Source: Actinomycetaceae bacterium (GTDB lineage: Bacteria; Actinomycetota; Actinomycetes; Actinomycetales; Actinomycetaceae). From it: a stretch of 64,000 bases of DNA. Shown here in pieces: positions 8,998 through 17,943 of the stretch. Numbering within the stretch: position 1 is the first letter of the stretch; each line of letters starts with the position of its first letter. The translations under genes and the position numbers were made by a program. Location of the stretch: positions 558,001-622,000 of the forward strand of contig JAQYDG010000004.1 in NCBI GenBank assembly GCA_028724265.1, given 5' to 3'. A model generated the notes under the pieces. The model did no database searches. It had not been told where the DNA came from and saw nothing but the letters and a program-made list of their open reading frames with translations.

Positions 8998-9666
8998 CTA
9001 TCCCCTATTCGTGCGGGCAGCCGACGTGCCTGGGGTAATATCCTTCACCTGAGTCAGGAGCTCAGCAGCCGGCTCGTCATAGCTGACGCTCAACAACTGC
9101 CTCCCCGCAAAGTGAAGACTCGTCACAGAGCACAGCGAACACTCGCGCCGGCGCGGATCGTGAGCAAGTGGCTTGCCGTCAACGAAACGCCGTACCGTCC
9201 AGATAGGAAGCTGGTGGGAAACGAGCATAGCCTCGCGTCCTTCGGCCTCCTGAAGAGCACGGCGGATCACGGGCACGAACCGGTGAAGAATATCGACATA
9301 TGGCTCGCCCCAGCTCGGCCTGAACGGATTCACGTATCTCCCCCAATAGCGCGGCTTGGCTAGAACCCACCGATTCGCGTTCACATTCGTTCCTTCAAAG
9401 GAGTTACCCGCTTCAATAAGGCCGTCATCCGCGATAATCGGCAACGAAAATTCCTCAGCCGTCGGCATCGCGGTCTCCTGAGCCCGTTCCAACGGGGAAG
9501 AAAAAACTGCTGCGATGTCGCGCTCCGCCATCCATTGGGCGACAGATGCCGCCATAGAATGCCCTAACGGCGTGAGGTGAAATCCTGGCTGACGTCCATA
9601 CAGCACGCCCGTTGGGTTATCCACTTCCCCGTGCCGTACAAGATGAATGGTTGTCAATTGCGTCAT
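8998..9666 (-). CDS. Histidine phosphatase (phosphoglycerate mutase-like) family protein
   Basis: A 222-residue branch-1 histidine phosphatase. The phospho-acceptor motif LVRHGEVDN has H12, a second conserved arginine lies in FSSPLERAQET, and the later catalytic histidine is in LVSHQLPIW. The substrate cannot be read from the sequence; these proteins act on small phosphorylated metabolites. The frame extends 41 codons upstream of the ATG at 9666, but the RHG motif normally lies within 15 residues of the start, which favours 9666. It lies after bS22 on the same strand and may be co-transcribed with it. Confidence 0.88.
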   Translation of the reverse strand: MTQLTTIHLVRHGEVDNPTGVLYGRQPGFHLTPLGHSMAASVAQWMAERDIAAVFSSPLERAQETAMPTAEEFSLPIIADDGLIEAGNSFEGTNVNANRWVLAKPRYWGRYVNPFRPSWGEPYVDILHRFVPVIRRALQEAEGREAMLVSHQLPIWTVRRFVDGKPLAHDPRRRECSLCSVTSLHFAGRQLLSVSYDEPAAELLTQVKDITPGTSAARTNRG

Positions 9667-9796
9667 AACATTCCGATCGCTGAGTCTGAAGTTGAAATCC
9701 ATGTGAATGCACCGCACATGCGCCGACAAAACAGATTGATAGACACTGATAGACAAAGAGCCCGGATTGTGCCGGGCTCCTCTTCTCATACCACCG

Positions 9797-9895
9797 CTAC
9801 TTCTTGTTGCGGCGCTGATGACGCGTTTTACGCAGCAATTTACGATGCTTCTTCTTGCTCATGCGCTTGCGGCGCTTCTTGATAACAGAGCCCAC
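9797..9895 (-). CDS. Small ribosomal subunit protein bS22 (AURKAIP1/COX24-domain protein)
   Basis: A 32-residue, extremely basic protein, too short for most gene finders. It reads MGSVIKKRRKRMSKKKHRK and then LLRKTRHQRRNKK. This is the conserved actinobacterial peptide found as bS22 in mycobacterial ribosomes, and the COX24/AURKAIP1 domain by homology. The GTG start is preceded by GGAGG at seven bases. It lies between a BldC-like HTH gene and a phosphatase gene; the HTH-bS22 order is conserved across actinobacteria. Confidence 0.93.
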   Translation of the reverse strand: MGSVIKKRRKRMSKKKHRKLLRKTRHQRRNKK

Positions 9896-10104
9896 CAACT
9901 ACCTCCGAATCGAACGAATATTATCAATACCCAGTTGTACGCACCTAATAGTAACGCGAAAACACGCAACGCCTAAAATTACGCGCGGACTATGGCACAT
10001 ATCTGGCGTACACCATCACCGGCTGCACTCACCGCGTCAGACTCAGGCTCCTGCCAAATTCAGTCCAGGAGACGACGATCTGCCTATCGGCCCGCGGTAT
10101 ATCG

Positions 10105-10323
10105 TCAGCGTCCGCCAGCTGCACGCCCTTCACCGAAGCCATCCTCAACTTCAAGTGCCGTGACGATACTCTCCATTGCCGAGGCCGGAACACGATAGGA
10201 AGAACCGAAACGGATAGCAGGAAGCTCGCCAGAATGAATCATGCGATAGACAGTCATTCGGGAGACGCGGGCAAGCGAAGCAACTTCTGCTACGGTATAA
10301 AACTTCGGCGATTCCCCGGCCAT
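10105..10323 (-). CDS. BldC/excisionase-type helix-turn-helix DNA-binding protein
   Basis: A 72-residue MerR-like winged HTH protein with the core FYTVAEVASLARVSRMTVYR and then MIHSGELPAIRFGSSYRVP, the arrangement of the BldC/excisionase family. It binds DNA as a small protein without an effector domain and should act as a transcriptional regulator. The frame extends upstream to 10464, but that part is not conserved. The ATG at 10323 sits just before the HTH domain, as in relatives. It is followed by bS22 200 bases away on the same strand. Confidence 0.88.
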   Translation of the reverse strand: MAGESPKFYTVAEVASLARVSRMTVYRMIHSGELPAIRFGSSYRVPASAMESIVTALEVEDGFGEGRAAGGR

Positions 10324-10688
10324 TGTTACTCTTTTCTGCACGTCGTTGACTGCTGCGTATCGCTGATAAAGCCTCGCGCGTGACACCAGAGAATACGATC
10401 GCACGCTTGACAATCGTACGCTCGTGGATATCCACACGCCTATAACTACTTTTATCTTAGTCATAAAGGCCGAGCCTTCAGCCCATTTTGGTCACTCCTG
10501 ATTGTGGGCCATCCGTCGTGTTTGGTCACTCGTCATCTTCGGGCGTCCTTCGCTTTTGCTCACTCGCCATCGAAGACCTTCCTTGTGCCTCGATGACGCT
10601 GCAGCGCTGAGTGATCTACAGTAGGAGCGTCAGGTTCAGTCACGCGCCAATCCTCCCAGATTGGATGTGCACGCCAGCAAGGGGAAAT
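10324..10688. other. Intergenic region between the HTH gene and trkH
   Basis: A 365-base divergent region. It holds a 12-base perfect palindrome (GTGGATATCCAC, 10424-10435) and a TTGACA at 10407-10412. The 10490-10570 part repeats the motif GGTCACTC/GCTCACTC three times (about 10489, 10521 and 10557). No supported gene was found here. Confidence 0.4.
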
Positions 10689-12110
10689 ATGACGAAGAAC
10701 ACCACGAGAAGCCTCCGCCGCGCGACGGCTCTCAATCCTCGTCTCTCGCTGCAGCAATCGTGGCCAGCACGTCTGCGTGCACATGGCGAGACTCTCGCTC
10801 AGGAACGCCCTGCCCGCCTGGCGTTGATTGTACTTGCTGGCATTGTCAGCGCGTTTACGCTGCTGCTGTTGCTTCCCGGAACCACGCGCGGGCCTCACCC
10901 CAGCTTCGTCGATGCGCTTTTTACTGCAACCTCCGCAATTTCAGTGACAGGCCTCGCCGTTGTGGATACCGCAACATACTGGAGCGGCTTCGGCCACGTC
11001 ATCCTGATGTTTGGCATGATGATAGGCGGGATCGGTGTAATGACGCTCGCGTCAATCATGTCAACAGCGATTTCGCGGCATATTGGCTTGACCAGGCGTA
11101 TCCTGACGGCCTCAGAGACCCAGACAACCCTCGGCAATGTGGGTTCATTAATCCGCGCGGTCATCGTTGTGGCCCTCACCAGCCAGGCCGTGCTCTTCGT
11201 CCTGATGCTGCCATTCTTCCTCCAACAGAGCGAGGCACTGCTACCCGCACTGTGGCATTCCCTTTTTATGGCGGTGTCCATCTTCAACAATGGCGGACTT
11301 GTGATTATTCCTGGCGGCCTGAGTCAGTTTGCAGGCAGTTGGCTTCTGAGCCTCCCCGTCATCCTCGGCACCATCTCAGGTGCCATCGGCTTTCCTGTAC
11401 TCCTGGACGTGTGGCGTGAACGCTCTGCACCCCGAAAATGGAGTGTGACCACGAAGATTACGCTCGTCACGTATCTTGCGCTTTTCGTTGTGGGCGCCGC
11501 AGCGCTGGCTGCGTGCGAATGGCAGAATCCTGCGACGATTGGGCACTCGTCAGCCTTCGAAAGCGCATCCAGCTCTACACTTGTTTCCAGTGCTGCACGA
11601 TCCAGCGGTCTCTCCACGATTGATGTGGGTTCGATGACGCAAACCTCCTGGTTCGTTTTGGACACCCTGATGTTCATCGGTGGAGGTTCGGCCTCCGCAG
11701 CCGGCGGCATTAAGGTGACCACCTTCGCCGTTCTGATCCTCGCAGTGATCGCAGAGGCACGCGGCGATAGGGACACACAAGCATTCGGCAAGCGTTTCCC
11801 GCCTGAAACACTTCGACTTGCCGTAGCGGCAACGCTGCTCGGAGCATTTATTGTGGGCGTCGGTGTGATTGCGCTGCTACAAGTCACCTCATTCGGCTTG
11901 AGTCAGGTGTTGTTTGAAGCTATTTCTGCATTCGCCACCTGCGGCCTCTCCACGGGCATTACGGCGAGTGTTGGGGTTGTGGGTAAGTACGTTCTGGTTG
12001 CGCTCATGTTCTGCGGGCGCGTCGGCACAATGACGCTCGCAGCAGCCCTCGCCTTGCGCACCCGCAAACGCGTCATCCGATACCCAGAAGAAACACCTAT
12101 TATTGGCTAA
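10689..12110 (+). CDS. trkH: TrkH/KtrB-family potassium uptake channel subunit
   Basis: A 473-residue membrane protein forming the K+ pathway of a Trk/Ktr system. The four P-loop repeats are visible as TATSAISVTGLAVVDT, FNNGGLVIIPGG, GGGSASAAGGIK and FATCGLSTG, with the usual two-helix spacing. Length fits KtrB-like members. The start at 10689 has AGGGGAAAT directly upstream; the frame runs to 10611 but without a ribosome site. The RCK partner gene follows after 75 bases, so the pair forms one uptake system at the membrane. Confidence 0.93.
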   Translation: MTKNTTRSLRRATALNPRLSLQQSWPARLRAHGETLAQERPARLALIVLAGIVSAFTLLLLLPGTTRGPHPSFVDALFTATSAISVTGLAVVDTATYWSGFGHVILMFGMMIGGIGVMTLASIMSTAISRHIGLTRRILTASETQTTLGNVGSLIRAVIVVALTSQAVLFVLMLPFFLQQSEALLPALWHSLFMAVSIFNNGGLVIIPGGLSQFAGSWLLSLPVILGTISGAIGFPVLLDVWRERSAPRKWSVTTKITLVTYLALFVVGAAALAACEWQNPATIGHSSAFESASSSTLVSSAARSSGLSTIDVGSMTQTSWFVLDTLMFIGGGSASAAGGIKVTTFAVLILAVIAEARGDRDTQAFGKRFPPETLRLAVAATLLGAFIVGVGVIALLQVTSFGLSQVLFEAISAFATCGLSTGITASVGVVGKYVLVALMFCGRVGTMTLAAALALRTRKRVIRYPEETPIIG

Positions 12111-12185
12111 CAAGCGGGAAAAGCATGTGCTCAGTGGCACCAACAGCCACAGCACAACCACATCAGAGCAAGATGAGGCACGGAC

Positions 12186-12851
12186 ATGGCAATAAGAATG
12201 AATGACGACGGCGCCGTACTCGTGATCGGGCTCGGGCGTTTCGGTTCAGCCCTCGCATCCACACTTGATGACCTGGGGCGCGAAGTCCTCGCTATTGAAC
12301 GGGATCCAGCTGTTGTTGCAAAGTGGAGCCACCGTTTTCGCATTATCGAGGGCGATGCCACCAATCCCGACACGCTCGAGCAGGTTGGTGCCGACGAGTT
12401 TCCCACCGCCGTCGTGGGGGTTGGCACATCCTTGGAATCCTCCGTACTCGTCACAGCGAACCTCGTGGATATTCACACCCCACAGATCTGGGCGAAAGCG
12501 CTCTCACGTTCCCACGGACGCATTCTGCGCAGGATTGGAGCACACCACGTTGTCTATCCCGAATACGACGCTGGTGCCAGGGTCGCGCATATGGTTTCTG
12601 GCCGGATGCTGGACTATATCGAGATGGAGGACGGGTTCTCAATTATTAAGATGAGACCCCCGAAAGACATCCAGGGTTTTCTGATCTCCGAATCGAAAGT
12701 CCGCGAGCGTTTTGGCGTGACGATTATCGGCGTCAAATCCCCCAGCCAACCGTTCGAGTATGCAAGCGATGACACTCGAATTGATGCGGAGGACATCATC
12801 ATCGTGTCCGGCGACTCCGTGTTGCTTGAACAATTCGCAAACCGAAAGTGA
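12186..12851 (+). CDS. trkA: TrkA/KtrA-family potassium uptake regulatory subunit
   Basis: A 221-residue cytosolic RCK protein that gates the TrkH channel. RCK_N (about 8-130) has the Rossmann motif VLVIGLGRFGSALA and ends its nucleotide-binding strand with the acidic IERD, which favours NAD(H)/ATP-type nucleotides. RCK_C (about 140-220) follows with DTRIDAEDIIIVSG. A GAGG box lies upstream of the ATG. It is the partner of the preceding channel gene. Confidence 0.93.
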   Translation: MAIRMNDDGAVLVIGLGRFGSALASTLDDLGREVLAIERDPAVVAKWSHRFRIIEGDATNPDTLEQVGADEFPTAVVGVGTSLESSVLVTANLVDIHTPQIWAKALSRSHGRILRRIGAHHVVYPEYDAGARVAHMVSGRMLDYIEMEDGFSIIKMRPPKDIQGFLISESKVRERFGVTIIGVKSPSQPFEYASDDTRIDAEDIIIVSGDSVLLEQFANRK

Positions 12852-12865
12852 CGCGCCTCCTATAA

Positions 12866-12895
12866 CTCACGGTGGAGACGATGGAATGCCGTGAG
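12866..12895. terminator. Hairpin between convergent trkA and radA
   Basis: Seven-base perfect arms CTCACGG and CCGTGAG with a 16-base loop, 15 bases after trkA and 29 bases before the radA stop. No T-run follows on either strand. It could serve both convergent genes. Confidence 0.4.
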
Positions 12896-12924
12896 AATCG
12901 AGAAGTGCATATAAGGCGCTGGGC

Positions 12925-14316
12925 TCACGAGGCGTGCAGAGGCAGCACTGCTTCGATAGCGTCCTGAAGGTCGGAGCATTCCACAACATCAATCGCTGTA
13001 TGCGTGCGCGCCTTACCTCGGTGGGTTTTCTGCCGTGGAATCACCATCCGCGTAAAGCCGAGGCGTTCAGCTTCCGCGATCCTCTGCGAAACGCCCTGGA
13101 CAGGCCGCAGTTCGCCGGTCAGCGAGACTTCTCCGCATGCCGCCACGCCGCCGGCAATAGGAAGATCCATCTGCGCCGAAGCCAATGCCAAACAGATCGC
13201 CGCATCCGTTGCCGGTTCTGCAGCACGTGCCCCACCCACCGTCGAGACGAAGACATCGCGCCGATCCAACTGAAAACCCAAACGCGACTGCAGCACTGCC
13301 ACAGCCATCGCCACCCGTGGAGAATCTACCCCAGAGGTTGTGCGCCGGGGCGGTCCGCCGGTTGGCACCACAAGCCCCTCAATTTCGACAGGCAAAGGTC
13401 TGCGTCCTTCCAGAGCGATCGTCACACATGCGCCCGGCACATGCCGTTCCCGCGAACTGAGGAAGAGCCCCGATGGATCCGGAAGCCCCACAATCCCGTC
13501 CTCCGTCAGAACGAAACACCCCACCTCGTCGGTTGGCCCATAACGATTCTTCACAGCTCGAACCATACGAAGTTCGGAGTGCTGGTCACCCTCAAACTGG
13601 CAAACGACGTCCACAAGATGCTCAAGAACGCGAGGACCTGCAATAGTTCCGTCTTTCGTCACATGCCCCACAACGAGGGTCGGCATGGACTGAGCTTTGG
13701 CGAGGGCAACCAGCCGAGCTGTGACGGCACGGATCTGCGCCACATTCCCCATTGCTCCGTCGGTGTCTGGATCTTGAATCGTTTGCACCGAGTCCACCAC
13801 AAGCAGTGACGGTGTCAGTTGCGCTGCCTGCGCGATGATTTCGTCCACATCCGATTCGCTGGCCAGATAGAGGTTGGGATCCATCGCCCCGATTCGCTCG
13901 GCACGCAGCCGAACCTGCGAAGAGGATTCTTCACCGGAAACGTAGAGCACAGGTTTCCCACCTGCACTCGCCGTATGTGCCGCAACGTCCAACAACAGCG
14001 TGGACTTTCCCACACCTGGCTCGCCGGCAAGCAGGATCACCGCTCCAGGTACGAGCCCTCCACCTAAGACGCGATCGAGCTCAGCGACACCTGTTGACGA
14101 CTTTTCCGAGGCTGTGCTGGGCACATCAGTGATGGGACGCGCCGGAGCGTGCGGTGCTCGCACACCACGCCCACCGCTCTGCGCAGGGGAAACAAGCGGC
14201 TGTGCCACTTCTTCGAGCGTATTCCACTCGCCGCACTGGGGGCATCGTCCAACCCATTTCGTCGTCGTCCACCCACAGTGTGAACAGCGGTACGTCGTCA
14301 CAGGTTTTTTCGCCAT
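12925..14316 (-). CDS. radA: DNA repair protein RadA (Sms)
   Basis: A 463-residue RecA-like ATPase that helps branch migration and processing of recombination intermediates. It has an N-terminal C4 zinc finger (C11, C14, C25, C28), a RecA core with Walker A GEPGVGKST, the RadA-specific KNRYG motif in VKNRYGPTDEVG, and a C-terminal Lon-protease-like domain lacking proteolytic function (about 290-455). All expected motifs are intact and the length is normal. TAAGAT lies six bases before the ATG with no ribosome site, indicating a leaderless transcript. Confidence 0.97.
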   Translation of the reverse strand: MAKKPVTTYRCSHCGWTTTKWVGRCPQCGEWNTLEEVAQPLVSPAQSGGRGVRAPHAPARPITDVPSTASEKSSTGVAELDRVLGGGLVPGAVILLAGEPGVGKSTLLLDVAAHTASAGGKPVLYVSGEESSSQVRLRAERIGAMDPNLYLASESDVDEIIAQAAQLTPSLLVVDSVQTIQDPDTDGAMGNVAQIRAVTARLVALAKAQSMPTLVVGHVTKDGTIAGPRVLEHLVDVVCQFEGDQHSELRMVRAVKNRYGPTDEVGCFVLTEDGIVGLPDPSGLFLSSRERHVPGACVTIALEGRRPLPVEIEGLVVPTGGPPRRTTSGVDSPRVAMAVAVLQSRLGFQLDRRDVFVSTVGGARAAEPATDAAICLALASAQMDLPIAGGVAACGEVSLTGELRPVQGVSQRIAEAERLGFTRMVIPRQKTHRGKARTHTAIDVVECSDLQDAIEAVLPLHAS

Positions 14317-14322
14317 GTGTCC

Positions 14323-14328
14323 ATCTTA
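14323..14328 (-). promoter_or_regulatory. Probable -10 element of radA (leaderless)
   Basis: TAAGAT on the minus strand is separated from the radA ATG by six bases (GGACAC). Confidence 0.5.
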
Positions 14329-14470
14329 GGAAGATTCGAGGACGCTGCCCTCCCCAGCGCCCAGCAGCCAAATGCCACCACGGCCAGCGCGCCGCAGTTC
14401 AGCCCTGCGAAGCCTTGGCACGGGCAGAATCAGAACCCGCAGAATCCGAGAAGGCGCCGCTTTGTTGAGT

Positions 14471-15670
14471 CTATTTCTGCTGAGTTTGTTGAGAACCCTG
14501 TCGAGTGGTTTGCTTATCGCCCTGTTGAGCATCTTGTTGAGTGGCTTGTGCGCTCCCTTGTGCCCCTTGCGAACTTCCTTGAGCACCTTGGGTACTTCCT
14601 TGAGAAGCTTGTGCCCCTTGTGAATCGCGCGTAGTGCCCTGCTCATTGGAGGCAGATGCCTGTGCGGAGCCGGATGTCAGCGCAAAGGAAACGTCAACGC
14701 CAGTAGCGGCTTCGTCCTTAAAACTGATGTGAGCCACGTAGCTCCCGGGCTGTCCATACCGCACATTCGAGCCGCTTGCGCTGGGGCAACCCGTACCGGC
14801 GAGCGCCCCATTCCAGGTGACGGTCAGCGTTTCGCTCATGCCGCGATCCAGCAGCCACCGTTGTTCTTTCGGCTTCGCTGCGCATGCCGCCAAGTCCGCT
14901 ACTTGAGCGCCACCACTCGTGATCGTTGCGCGCAAATTCGTCCATCCCACATCCACGTAACACGGGTTCGTTGTCGACGTATTCTTTAACGACACGGCGA
15001 ACGAGACAGGCGAACCTGCTGCACCGCCATCCGTTGTGGCATTCATTGTGAGGTTCTCAGTTGAACATTCAACCGGAAGAAACTGGGAAGCAGGGTCCAC
15101 ACGTGCGAGCGAGGTCTGCTTGTGCTCTTGAACCTTGCCGACAGCGAATTTCCCACCAACAACGAGCACGATCATGACAACAATGACTACGACAGACATC
15201 ACGACAAACCGCTGCGCACGCCGCTGTTCGCTCGCTGACGTCGTACTAGCGCGCTTGGATGTGTTGGCACGTTTCAACGTATTGACGGACTTTGCAGGCT
15301 TATTCATCCCAGGTTTGTTCTGCACACGTGCCTGACGGGCAGAGGCACTAAACTGCGCGCGCATTGTGGATCGTGCTGTGTTCCCTCGCGCAGCCGAGCT
15401 GCGCCGCGCCGCTGTGCTCCGTCTCTTCCCGCGCTCTGCCGTGCTCCCTCGTACCTCAGAGCGCGCCGCGCCACGCTGTCGATGCTGATTGGAAGAAGCG
15501 GAACGTCCAGCACGAGTCCTCGGTTGTTCATCCCGTGAGCGCTCACGACGACCCGCATCCTTGGCAGTCTGCCGTACACCTGGCGCATCTGACGCGCGCC
15601 CCTCTCCTTCAGATGGGCGTCGCATATGAATGACCTTGCCGGATGACAAATCGGACTGATGTGTGCTCAC
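14471..15670 (-). CDS. Single-pass membrane protein of unknown function, Gln/Ser-rich tail
   Basis: A 399-residue protein that I do not recognise. It has a long basic Arg/Ser/Ala-rich cytosolic region (1-150), one transmembrane helix (about 154-176), and an extracellular beta-rich domain (about 190-325). This domain has four cysteines, in VECSTENL, TNPCYVDVG, LAACAAK and GTGCPSASG, which could form two disulphides. The pattern (cysteine-paired beta domain after one helix) resembles DUF4232-like exported domains, but I cannot assign it. The last 70 residues are a QGAQGS-type low-complexity tail. The GTG start follows TAGCGT by six bases. Confidence 0.7.
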   Translation of the reverse strand: MSTHQSDLSSGKVIHMRRPSEGEGRASDAPGVRQTAKDAGRRERSRDEQPRTRAGRSASSNQHRQRGAARSEVRGSTAERGKRRSTAARRSSAARGNTARSTMRAQFSASARQARVQNKPGMNKPAKSVNTLKRANTSKRASTTSASEQRRAQRFVVMSVVVIVVMIVLVVGGKFAVGKVQEHKQTSLARVDPASQFLPVECSTENLTMNATTDGGAAGSPVSFAVSLKNTSTTNPCYVDVGWTNLRATITSGGAQVADLAACAAKPKEQRWLLDRGMSETLTVTWNGALAGTGCPSASGSNVRYGQPGSYVAHISFKDEAATGVDVSFALTSGSAQASASNEQGTTRDSQGAQASQGSTQGAQGSSQGAQGSAQATQQDAQQGDKQTTRQGSQQTQQK

Positions 15671-15676
15671 ATATGT

Positions 15677-15682
15677 ACGCTA
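15677..15682 (-). promoter_or_regulatory. Probable -10 element of the 14471-15670 gene
   Basis: TAGCGT ends six bases before the GTG start on the minus strand, the same geometry as at radA and glpA. Confidence 0.35.
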
Positions 15683-15768
15683 GCACGCCAGGTATCTGTT
15701 TCCGCTGTGCCAGCCGCAGCGCTCCCGACCCGTGCACGTGCTCGTCACAAGTAAGGCACACTTGAGTC

Positions 15769-16764
15769 GTGACAACACAATCCGACGCACCCGCTTCACG
15801 CCAATCCTCACAGGCCGCCCAAGCCGAGACAAGCGCCCCGTCCGCTGAGGGAGCGCCTCCTGCCACCCTCGCGTTCAGCCCCACAGATCTCGCCTCGATC
15901 CAACGCACGCTCATCGACTGGTATGGCCAGCATGGACGCCCCTTGCCATGGCGCACGCAGCCACAAAGCCCGTGGGCAATCCTCGTGTGTGAGGTGATGA
16001 GTCAGCAGACGCCGCTCTCGCGCGTTATCCCGACGTGGGAAGCATGGATGCGCACATGGCCGGAACCCAGCGATCTCGCCCTGGCTTCCCCAGCTGAGGT
16101 TATTGTTGCGTGGGAACGCATGGGTTATCCCCGCAGAGCCCTCCGCCTGCGCGAATGCGCGCAGCAGATCGTCACGCAGCATGGAGGATCCCTTCCAACA
16201 TCGCGTGAAGAACTCCTCGCACTGCCGGGAGTCGGGCCGTATACTGCTGACGCTGTGCTCGCATTCGGTTTTCATACTCGTTCGGTTGTATTGGACACGA
16301 ATATTCGCCGCGTGCTCGGCCGATGGAATGGCATCGCTCTGCCTCCTGCCACCGCAACTCGTTCCGAGCGCGAGCGTGCCGAATCGTTCGTCCCTTTAGA
16401 TGACGAGGATGCATGGCGCTGGAACGAAAGCATCATGGAACTGGGGGAAATCGTGTGTAGGGCGAAAAATCCTGCATGCGAAGAGTGCCCCGCCGCATCA
16501 TGGTGTGAGTGGAAAAAAGCCGGATACCCCGATAATGGAGGAGCACGGCGTGCCCAGCCGTGGAATGGGACGATGCGTCAAGCACGCGGAGCAATTATGG
16601 GAGTGCTCCGGCAGGCGTCGCCCCAGCCGGTTGAGGTGAACCAACTCCGCGCACAGAGCAAGATTGACCAGGCACGATTTGACGCCGCGCTGCGCTCGTT
16701 GCTCGCCGACGGTCTCGCCCAGCAGCAGGAGGATTCAGGGTTGGTCGGCTTGCCCACCGTGTGA
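15769..16764 (+). CDS. mutY: A/G-specific adenine glycosylase
   Basis: A 331-residue HhH-GPD glycosylase removing adenine mispaired with 8-oxoguanine. The catalytic glutamate is E75 (VCEVMSQQT), the helix-hairpin-helix LPGVGPYTADA is at 152-162, the catalytic aspartate is D176 (VVLDTNIRR), and the 4Fe-4S ligands are C230, C237, C240 and C246 with exact C-X6-C-X2-C-X5-C spacing. The last 70 residues look like a short winged helix instead of the NUDIX-like 8-oxoG-recognition domain of E. coli MutY. The first 40 residues are low-complexity. The GTG at 15769 has no ribosome site. The gene is tail-to-tail with sorC, five bases apart. Confidence 0.9.
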   Translation: MTTQSDAPASRQSSQAAQAETSAPSAEGAPPATLAFSPTDLASIQRTLIDWYGQHGRPLPWRTQPQSPWAILVCEVMSQQTPLSRVIPTWEAWMRTWPEPSDLALASPAEVIVAWERMGYPRRALRLRECAQQIVTQHGGSLPTSREELLALPGVGPYTADAVLAFGFHTRSVVLDTNIRRVLGRWNGIALPPATATRSERERAESFVPLDDEDAWRWNESIMELGEIVCRAKNPACEECPAASWCEWKKAGYPDNGGARRAQPWNGTMRQARGAIMGVLRQASPQPVEVNQLRAQSKIDQARFDAALRSLLADGLAQQQEDSGLVGLPTV

Positions 16765-16769
16765 AGTTC

Positions 16770-17840
16770 TCAGAATGCGGCGTTCTCGGGGCTTGCGGAA
16801 CTTGCGATGTGCTCCGAAGTCGCCTTCAGCGGCCGAGAAAAACGACCGGACGGGTTATTCTTCTGTCTCCTGTCGTATACGCGCATCAATTCCACGATCT
16901 GCGAGGCACACTGGGAGTCCACTACTAAGTCCGTGATCGTTCCAGCCCGCAAAGCGGCGAGGGTTGTCTGCGCTTTTGCCGGGCCATACGCCACGCCGAA
17001 CCTGCGCGGAATCTGTTTCAATTCGTCTGGATTCAAGCCGGTAGCACGCCGGTTGATCTCGATATCCCGCCACGATCCGTCCTCCCGCAACAGCACACCG
17101 CACACGTCACCCACAACGCCGTCAGAGCGAAGCTCAACAACCTCCCGTGCTGTGAGGTACCCGTCCGAATAAATGTGGCTGGCAATCGGAGAATCGAATG
17201 CGCCAATGCCGAAAACGGCAATATCCGCATGTTGTGAAAGATCCCGCACAGCGATCACGGAGCTTTCACGAAACACGGCATTACGCGTGGACACCGAATC
17301 AAAGAACGTCGGTACGGGGAAGCCCACGACTCGTGCACCAAAATTTTGCCCGAACTGCGAAAGAACGTCACCGAAGTATGTGCTGGATGACGCGCGCGCC
17401 GAGGAGGATCCATCAATCTGAACGATCGTTGTGTCGTGAGTCCTTTTGGGCACCAGGTAGTCCGCTATCGCTGATGTGGTGGTGCCCCAGGCAAGCGCCA
17501 TCGTCATGCCAGATTCCATCGCATCGGAGATCACTGCTCCAGCTGCAGATGCCACCTTTTCAAAGCGCCGAACCTCTGACACCGGCGGCACCACGGGCAC
17601 GATAATCGTCCGAATACCAAACCGTTCACCGATCACGGAGGTTGTGTTTTCTGTTTCCTCGTCGGGCGAGTGCATTGAAATACGAACAAGTCCAGCTTCC
17701 CGAGCGTAGGAGAGCAGCCGCGAAACAGTAGACCGTGAAAGATTCATCCTCCGCGCTATCGACTCCATCGTCGCGTGCTCAACGTAATACAGGAGTGCAA
17801 CGTCATACGCTTTGTGTTTTCGCTCACTCAGACCGCTCAC
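16770..17840 (-). CDS. SorC-family transcriptional regulator, probable glycerol regulon regulator
   Basis: A 356-residue regulator with an N-terminal HTH (about 20-55, SIARRMNLSRSTVSRLLSYA) and a C-terminal sugar-phosphate-binding domain of the SorC/DeoR-like isomerase fold (GMTMALAWGTTTSAIADYL, VGFPVPTFF). The frame extends to 17930, but the GTG at 17840 has AATAAT six bases upstream and begins just before the conserved region. It diverges from glpA, 103 bases away, so it most likely controls glpABC and itself. The usual actinobacterial or enterobacterial glp regulator is DeoR-type GlpR, so a SorC protein here is unusual. The effector may be glycerol-3-phosphate or dihydroxyacetone phosphate; that is inference. 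Confidence 0.88.
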   Translation of the reverse strand: MSGLSERKHKAYDVALLYYVEHATMESIARRMNLSRSTVSRLLSYAREAGLVRISMHSPDEETENTTSVIGERFGIRTIIVPVVPPVSEVRRFEKVASAAGAVISDAMESGMTMALAWGTTTSAIADYLVPKRTHDTTIVQIDGSSSARASSSTYFGDVLSQFGQNFGARVVGFPVPTFFDSVSTRNAVFRESSVIAVRDLSQHADIAVFGIGAFDSPIASHIYSDGYLTAREVVELRSDGVVGDVCGVLLREDGSWRDIEINRRATGLNPDELKQIPRRFGVAYGPAKAQTTLAALRAGTITDLVVDSQCASQIVELMRVYDRRQKNNPSGRFSRPLKATSEHIASSASPENAAF

Positions 17841-17846
17841 AGTCCC

Positions 17847-17852
17847 ATTATT
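17847..17852 (-). promoter_or_regulatory. Probable -10 element of sorC-family gene
   Basis: AATAAT on the minus strand, six bases before the GTG at 17840. Confidence 0.45.
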
Positions 17853-17892
17853 GGCGATGCACGTTTGTTCATCAAGCGACGGTACGAATGTG

Positions 17893-17907
17893 CAAATGTG
17901 AGATTTG
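17893..17907. promoter_or_regulatory. Candidate operator between sorC gene and glpA
   Basis: Inverted repeat CAAAT-N5-ATTTG just upstream of the glpA -35 region. It lies midway in the divergent intergenic region, where a local regulator could control both promoters. Confidence 0.35.
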
Positions 17908-17931
17908 TCATTTGGGACTTTTGGCCTCATT

Positions 17932-17937
17932 TATAGT
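17932..17937 (+). promoter_or_regulatory. Probable -10 element of glpABC
   Basis: TATAGT, six bases before the glpA ATG at 17944. GTGGAAA also overlaps here and might serve as a weak ribosome site, so leaderless initiation is likely but not certain. Confidence 0.5.
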
Positions 17938-17943
17938 GGAAAT

